Shown one piece after another: positions 51,501 through 60,500 of a stretch of DNA of 64,000 nucleotides (position 1 is its first letter; every line of letters starts with the position of its first letter). The position numbers and the translations under genes are program-made. The notes under the pieces were generated by a model. That model saw nothing but the letters and a program-made list of their open reading frames with translations, did no database searches and had not been told where the DNA came from. The stretch spans positions 11,913,001 to 11,977,000 of the forward strand of contig NC_066280.1 of assembly GCF_905404315.1 (NCBI RefSeq), written 5' to 3'. The DNA comes from Leptidea sinapis. Lineage: Eukaryota; Arthropoda; Insecta; Lepidoptera; Pieridae.

Positions 51501-54500
51501 ATGATTACGTTCAACCCTTACGTTCGGGCCCGTTTGAAAATGTCCGCCTCGGATAAAATCCGACATTCCGCAATAGTATTATGAAATGAAATGAAAATGA
51601 ATTTATTTTGGAAGAAAAACTGACACACTCACACAAAAAAGTTAATGAGAACAAAATATATGCTTAATCTAATACTTAACTTACTTAACTTAATACAGAA
51701 GAAACAAAAGCAAAACTTGATGTGGCAGTGGTCTTCCAAAACTGGAGTCCACTCTGTTATAGTTGTGTCCATACATTATGAGCACAACACTGATTTTCAG
51801 TGACCCCATTGTGTGAAGTTTGGAGCTGAACTGACATATTTTAAAAGCAAAATACAATTAATTGTGGCACTAAAATAATTATTATAAAAAAAAAAGATTG
51901 ATTAACAAAAAGATTTCACTAAAAATAAATAATGACAATAACAAAAATAATAAAAAACGTATGTGTGTAAATATATAAGGAAGAAAAATTATAATAAATA
52001 CGAGTAGCTATTTTATATAATAAAAAGAAATGCATTATGCAGATAATAAGGTATGTGTAATTTGTACCTACAGCTACAAAGAGAAATGGGAACGTTGCGT
52101 TCCAAACAGTGCACCGTTCGCGTTGCCAAACTAATGGTTACGCAATCCAATCAAGAGTTAGACGTTTACTGGTCACAGTTCATTAATATTTCTAGACGGA
52201 GTCAAAGACACAGGCATAAAAAATGTGTGGACCAGTTTTTGTTAGTTCCCAAATGAAAAGCCGAGTACTGCGAGAACGAATTAGAAATCAGATCTGGAAA
52301 CTGAAGTGGCAGTGGGCAGAGCACATAGTTCGACGGACAGATGGCCGTTGGGGCAGTAAACTCCTCGAATGGCGACCACGTAACGGAAGTCGCAGTGTTG
52401 GTAGGCCCCCCACAAGATGGACCGACGATCTGGTCAAGATCGCCGGAATAGGTTGGATGAGGGCAGCGCAGGACCGATCGTCGTGGCGATCTTTTGGGGA
52501 GATCTTTGTCCAGCAGTGGACGTCTTCCGGCTGAATTGATGAATGATGATGATGATCAAGTTTAGACTCATTTTTATTTACTAATTAAATGAAAGATAAA
52601 TATATATTTTGGTAACTTGTTCGTTTAAAATCAATCGAGGCGCTGAGAAATAGTCGCAAAAAGAATAAATATATATAGATATTTCAGTATTTCGCCCCTC
52701 GTTTACGAAACAATAAGATAATGATGATAAAACATGATATATAATTAATTGCGCACCCGCCATTAGAGGTCACGAGCGGAATAAAAGACAGGCAACTGAT
52801 ACTTCAGAGATGAGAAAGAGAGAGATGAACTGATATTTTAGAATGAGTCACGTCTTTCTTTATTTCTTATTTGGACCTATGAAATAAAAAACTGTATGAA
52901 AATATAAATTTAGGCACTAATCACTGCTATAACATTAACAATAAATTTGAAATTAACAAATATAATAATTTAATATAAACGCGAACCTAACGATAAATAT
53001 TTATGAATGGTCTGTCTCGTGTTGTCTATATTTTTTTAGGCTATGGGCTTAAATACTAAGCGCTGCAATTGCTGATACAGCTATTGTCGGAAGACATAAA
53101 ATTACCTATAGGCCATATAATCCGAAGAGACAATAAAATGTTTAATTTAACCTACATTCATTTTATTTGTGAATTTATCATTAAGTATCTTGATAAGTTC
53201 TGTTCTTCCATTGCTAATTTTCTTATAAATTATGGGGCCAATAAATAGAGCAAAATTCTTGATAGATGGTCACGTACCACTCTCGCCCATTAACACTGGA
53301 ATCAATCGCTTTCTAAAGGAGTCTAATCACTTCTTCTCCCCATTTCAAAGCCCCTTTAAGAACTGATGCAGCCTCGTGACGTTCAACAAGAGTTATTGCA
53401 ATAGGTATGTTAATTTCATTCACTATGACAAATTAATATATTTCTATTCTGACAAATTTCCTATAGATAGACATTCAAATTCAAATATTTTTATTCAACA
53501 TAGAATTTAAAAATCGTTAATTGAACGTCAAAAACTACCAGCCATTCAAAACAGTGTGCCTCAGACCTGAGAAGAACAGGCGCAAGAAACTCAGCGGGCT
53601 TTTTTATAAATATGGATGACAATGTCATATCATGCAAAAAAAATATAATTAAAGAGCCTGAGGGTGTTCGCTCAATTCCCAGTCCGTGGAAAATCATTAA
53701 TGTTATAATAACCTTGGTCACACAAACGTTTTTTAACAATTCTCTTTAAATTCGTAACACTTTTCTGGGATCATGTTGGAAAAGCATATATATCTGCCAA
53801 TAAAAGACTTACTGACTCGACTTAACCTAGTAGTAGGCATAACAAGTTTATGTGTATTCCTCATGTTAACATTATGTATTACATTTGTATATCATTTATC
53901 TATTTAAAATATATAAAAATGAATTGCTGTTCGTTAGTCTCGCTAAAACTCGAGAACGGCTGTACCGATTTGGTTTATTTTAATCTTGAATTATTTGTGG
54001 AAGTCCAGGGAAGGTTTAAAAGGTGAATAAATATGAAAATTCTCGAAAAAAAAATATAAACAAAAATTCTGTTTTTCCTTTGATGAGTCCCCCGTCGTTC
54101 AGAAATCAGATTGAAAGAATAATTTAAAAAAATAACTAATTAGATTTTATATATCTTTCTTTCTAAATGATACTAAGTACTTCTTGGCCAACATTCAGAA
54201 ACATAACAGCTGTTTCCCGATGATATCTATTTTGCATACCCATAAATGATTAACCTAGATAATTATATAATAACTATATAACCTAAATATATAAAAAGGC
54301 ATAAAAGGCATTTATTTTCACAAAATTGATTCATTTAGAATTCTTTTTGATGTCATTTCTTATACTACTAGATACTACTACCGCTTCGGAAACAAATGGC
54401 GGTCTGAGAGAGAAGAAGCGGCGCAAGAAACTCTTTCTCCCAGCATTCTTTTTTTTGCGCTCTTTTCAATAAAAATATACAATATTGTACAGTCATTTCT

Positions 54501-57500
54501 ATCGCTATAAAATAATCACAATCTAGTCCCAGGCTGTCCGATCATTTAGATATTCAGCAGTGGAGTAATAGGATTTACGACAGAGCCATTTTTTTTATAA
54601 AACATTTAAATTTATTTATAGATAATGCCTGAGCAGTGGCTGGGACTTTATTATAGAAGTGTATACATTTATTTACCCTTAAAGCTATTATGTATCTTAT
54701 GCTTAGCTATTAGGTATTATTATTATAGTCTGAGAATCGGTCATCATCTTATTACTCTTTATGGCAATACAACTTTTGCTGGGTCAACTAGTTTAAAATA
54801 AATATTAATAAGAATCAAAGAGTTTTTACTTAACAATAATTGTCATTATAATAGTATATATACTATCGTAACTCGTGAGAACGCTTACGCATTACGTCCG
54901 ATCCGAATCCGATCCGTAGCCGTGAAAATATGGTCCGAAGTAGTCGTAGAACTATTTCTAATGGTTGACGAAAAGAAATCGGATCACAGTAGTCACAGAT
55001 CTAGTGCGTAAACTACCATAGAAATAGTTCTACGACTACTTCGGACCATGTTTTCAGTGAAAAAAAAAACTTTTCACGGGCACGGGACGGATTCGGATCG
55101 GACGTAGTGCAAAAGCGCTCTTACGACAGACGTTGCCGGTCGCAACGTCACAGTATTAAACGATCAAACACGGCGTGTAGTGCTTGACGTGTAAGAATGA
55201 TGATATCAGTATTCCTTTGACTCAAGTCAACCGTGTTTATTTATTTATTTATTAAGGAAACAAACAGATACATCACTATAGTACAAAATTAAGTTAAATA
55301 AATATACAACTTACAATATTGGATATATCCTAGAATAGTTTCACTGAGAACACAAAAGAATACAATTTCACAGACATGACAACAGAACGATAAGATAAGT
55401 AAACAATAGAATATTTAGGCGAATACACAGTATTATATAAATCAAGACACAGACAGGGATATAATAATGAATAAAGATACAAGGTTTAAGGTAAGGACAG
55501 TAATTGTTGTTTTAACTTAGTCTTAAATGCAGCAGTAGAGGAGTGCGAAAACAGGTCGACATTAATGTGAGAATCCAATGATGAACACATTCTGTGAAGA
55601 GGCGCGCGAAACCCAATATTGGTTCTAAGAGTCGGTAGGTTGAAAGTTCTGTGCGTGCGTAAAGACCTGGCAGGAACATTGAATGGCAAGAGCTCGAGAA
55701 GTTCAGGACAAGCTAGTTCATTCACACATATTTTTCGTAATGTGACACAGTCTACTAAGTGACGTGTTTGGCACAAAGACGGAATTAACACAATTCGTAT
55801 ATTTGCATCATCATCACCATCAGCCGGAAGACGTCTACTGCTTGACATAGGCCTCAACAAACCAACACTGCGTCTTCCGGTACGAGGTTTTTGAGTTTTT
55901 TCTGCCCCACCGTCTATCTGTCCGTCGAAATATATGCCCTGCCCACTGCCACTTCAGTTTCGCAATTATTTGGGCTATGTCAGTGAGTTTGGTTCTCCTA
56001 CGGATCTCCTTATTCGATCTCGCAGGAAAACTCCCAACATAGCCCTCTCCATTGCCCTCTGAGCGATCATGAGCTTTCTCATCAGGCCCATAGTTGGCAT
56101 ATTACAATGTAATAATAGAATCATTTATTTATGAAGATCTTCGATTTATGCCAGTTTACAGTTAATCGCGTAGCATAATACATAATAAATAATGTAATTT
56201 AAATAATCAACGCATCACACATGGAATAATGATCTAAGAATTGCACCCCCGAAACCCCAGACTCAACGAGACTGTTATTTCGAATCGCTAATATTTGTTG
56301 ACTATTGGGTATTATTACGGCCGGCACGTTGACTTCACAACACACGTATATGTGCCAACTGCAGTGCACACGCCTCCAGCCTTCCCTCTCCGAAACGATA
56401 TATAAGACAAAGAAAGGGAGACACTTTGCGTCACTCGTCCACACACTAATCGATGACTTAGTGCCCTAATTTATCTCTGATATACATAAAAATGAATTGC
56501 TGTTCGTTAGTCTCGCTAAAACTCGAGAACGGCTGGACCGATTTGGCTAATTTAGGTCTTGAATTATTTGTGGAAGTCCAGAGAAGGCTTAAAAGGTGAA
56601 TAAATAGGAAAATGCTGCTAAATTAAATAGAAACAACAAATTTGTTTTAGTTTGATGTGCCCATACATAATTTCTATGAGAGAATTTATTGACGCACGGT
56701 TTGACAGTTCTGCTGTGAAACACTTTCATTACGACAGCAGGGTGCATATTTTACGAAGTAATTTTTGATATCTTTATATATATAATTCTTGTGTGCGTGT
56801 GTATGTCACTGAACTCCTCCTAGACGGCTGGACCGATTCTAATGAAACTTTCTGTGTGTATTCAGGTGGATTCGAGAATGGTTTAGATTCACAATTGAAC
56901 TACCTCCTAAACGGCTGGACCGATTTTGATGATATTTTTGTGTGTTCCAGTGAATTTGAGATTTGTGTGTGTCTTCAGGTGGATTCGAAAATGGTTTAGA
57001 TTCACAATTAAACTACCTCCTAAACGGCTGAACTGATTTTGATGACTTTTTTGTTTGTTTCAGTGAATTTGAGATTGGTTTAGATTCTCAATTCCGCCCA
57101 TATAATATAATTCTCCTGCTCATGTGTATGTTAGTGAACTGCTCCTAACGGCTGGACCGATTTTTCAAATTTAAAACATGTGGACAGGACAACGTCTGTT
57201 GGGTCCACTAGTTATGATATATATTATTGACAAATTAATATAAAAACTTTATTTTATTTATTATATACAAAACAACGTCTGTCGGGTCAGCTAGTCTCTG
57301 ATAAATAATCAATATCCGGACGACCGTGCCTTGCTCGGATTTTTAAGAATCTACAAAACTTGAACAAAAAAAAAACTAATAGGACATCTGGATTCGAACC
57401 CGGGTCTTCTGCTTCTGCTTCCGGATCACCCAATGTCCCATCTGAGCTATTATAGTCTTGTATTTAGTGGCGAAATTTACCTTTGTACTCTAATGTTATT

Positions 57501-60500
57501 GTAGCTGTTGTGCTCATTAAAACACGGATAAAACTACATTTCTAAAATTGATATAGCTATATCGATTTATCGCCCCCGAAATCACCTGTATAATAAATTT
57601 TATGAAAAACGTTGGAGCAGTTTCCGAGATTATATATCTAATATATAAAATTCTTGTGTCACGGTCTGCGGGACCCAACTCCTCCGAAACGGCTTGACCG
57701 ATTCTCATAAAATTTTGAGCGCATATTGGGTAGGTCTGAGAATCGGACAACATCTATTTTTCATCCCCATAAATGTTAAGGGTGGTCCACACGATTTTTT
57801 TTTTAATTTGTTTGATTATGAGTCAGCATTAAAAATACATCCAACTTAAAATTTTCAACCATCTACGATCAACAGTTACTTTTGTATCGCGATTTTAATA
57901 TCGGCAATACAACGTTTGCTGGGTCAGCTAGTATATATATATATATACTAGTTGACCCATATATATATATACAACTACTGCTCGTTTAATGATATAAGAG
58001 AGTGGTTCAGTATCGAACCCGCGATCTACTTCGTTGGGTTACGAAATAAAGAAAATCTTTCTACCAGTCAAAATTACATAGATAATCAATTCGTGAGACA
58101 CTCGTGTACGCCAAATGAATTAAAAGTTGAAACACTTCGAGATCTAAAAAGCCTCCTCAAATCTTGAACCAGCGTGGCAGAGACTAAAGAATTTATTTAA
58201 AATAAATTTAATTTGTATTTAAAAATTACATACATAATAAATGTGAAATAAAGTTATTCCACATTTAAAACTTTTTATCTTTGCCTTTGCCACTACAGAA
58301 AAATTTCTGAAAACTTTTATTTTAGATGACGTTATGCGCGCGCAACGTAATAGTCAAAGTAATCTATCTTCAATAACATCAAAAAGGTACATACATAATG
58401 TACATGTTTTGTTTTTATGTCAATGTAATTTTGCAGTTATAAGCCTATTTAAATATGATTTAAATATTCGTTCATTGTATTTTGGTTTGGTTTTGCCTTG
58501 TTACCAATGCTCTAAATAAATAAAATAAACAATCAATGTCATTTGTCAGAAATGTGACAAATGTCAATAATTGTTACTTGTCAATTATTTATATATGAAT
58601 AATAATCAGCAAGATATTGTCGTCATCCCAGCGGAAACTCCATAGGGAGTGCCGCTTGCGCCTCTCTCTCCCCAAGAGAAGGTCGCCTTCGATGTAGGCT
58701 TAGAGGGCATCTGCCCAAAGCCAACTGCAGGTGGTGTTTAGTGGGTAGGCATCTAGGTTTTCACGTGAGTCCCACATAACCAACGCAGACTTAGGCTGCG
58801 TTGGTATGCATGAGCATTCACCACCTCCCTCCCGTCGTTATCCCGGAGGGTAGCCCATTCCCTTGCTTAGGCGCAAAAAAAAAAAAAAAAATTGTCGCGT
58901 AATGTTTTTTCCCGGTCCCCTCGGCATCGTCACATAAGGAACTTCGTTTCAAAAAAATTTCGTAAGTATTTCGGAGTACAGTTTTGCAGCAAACATCTAA
59001 CTCCGTACTTTTATTTACCAAAGATAAAAGATTACAACAAACATTGTCACTACGAGCACAGCTTGTGAATATCCGTAATATTATGAATGAAACTTGAACA
59101 ACAACACAGAATAAAAGCAATGGGCTGGCGTTATCGCATACTGTCTATGAATAAAAATAGTTAAGATTGAAAAGATAATGGTTGAAATTTAAAATGAACA
59201 TCAATCAATTCCTTATAGACGATAGATGCAAAAATTATATAAATGATCAAAGATTTTATTTTGCAAATCAAAAAAATTGAATAATTTTGTCAAATTAATG
59301 TATTGTCATCGGTCCTCGATAAATCTACGAAGTTTGAACGATATCTGGCCGTTTAAAGTGGGTCAAAATCGGACTCCATATGAGTCGGATACAAACAAAT
59401 GTACATTCTGGTGAATCTAATAAATAGCGTGTAAAAATCAGCCGCAATGTGCGACTATAGCGTAATTTCGATACGGCTTCAACGGTAGAAGCAAGCAAGC
59501 AGTCAGACAAGTCAACAAAGAGAACGGTCCACGTACGTCATTGGTCACCAAAATAAAAACTAGCCCGAGCACCGTGCGATGTGCACACCGCAAGATTTCG
59601 TTAGGCTTCAGCGCTATATTTAACTAAGGAAATTATATATAAGATCACTTGGCGTTGCGTAGAGACGTCGCTTCATTGTGTGTCTTCTACCGCATTTATC
59701 ACGGGGAGTGTTCCGAAGAGCTGTTTAACCTGATTCCTGCCGCCGAATTCCTCCTTAGCACGACACGCCACAAGTTAGGATATCATCGCCACCATCTGGA
59801 TGTGTGGCGGTCCTCGACAGTGCGGTTTTCAAGGAGCTTTCTTCCACGTTCTACAAAGCTGTGGAATGAGCTTCCTTGTGCGGTGTTTCCGGGACGACAC
59901 GACATGGGTACCTTCAAAAAAAGCGCGTACACCTTCCTTAAAGGCCGGCAACGGTCTTGTGATGCCTCTGGTGTTGCAAGAGAATGTGGGCGGCGGTGAT
60001 CACTTAACACCAGGTGACCCGTACGCTCGTTTGTCCTGCTATTCCATAATTTAAAAAAAAGGAAGGTGCTAGTACGCGGATGACTCACGCTGCTGCAGAC
60101 CGTCGTTGTACCGTCCCAATTTGTAATGTTGACAAATAATAACCACCCACTTTACATATAAATGGCTAACAACAGTGGCGTGCATTAGTTTTCTAGAAAG
60201 GTAGGCACTGTAGATCTTACTAGTCGGGCAGCGCTAGGTTTTGAGGTCAAAATTTTGAAGTAGTTTGTGCTTTGTGGCCATTTGGTCAACCTAATACTTT
60301 AGTTAGTGTCATGCTAGGTACAAGTAGGTACCTGATATAGTTAGAAATTTAGATATTGCACGCATATCGCGTAGAGGTTGACGTTACCTGGCGAGGTTTT
60401 TTTTACTAGTTATTTAGCGTTATGTAAAACTTACTGGGTGGGTTCAGTAGAAGTTTGATTATAGATACGAAACTAAGTGAAATTTAAAAAAGACAAATGT

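Noticed and set aside
55240..55860. 124-codon minus frame as a host gene
   Set aside because: Its sequence and the tandem tttatt tail fit the end of a jockey-type LINE, and its start overlaps an RTE tail.
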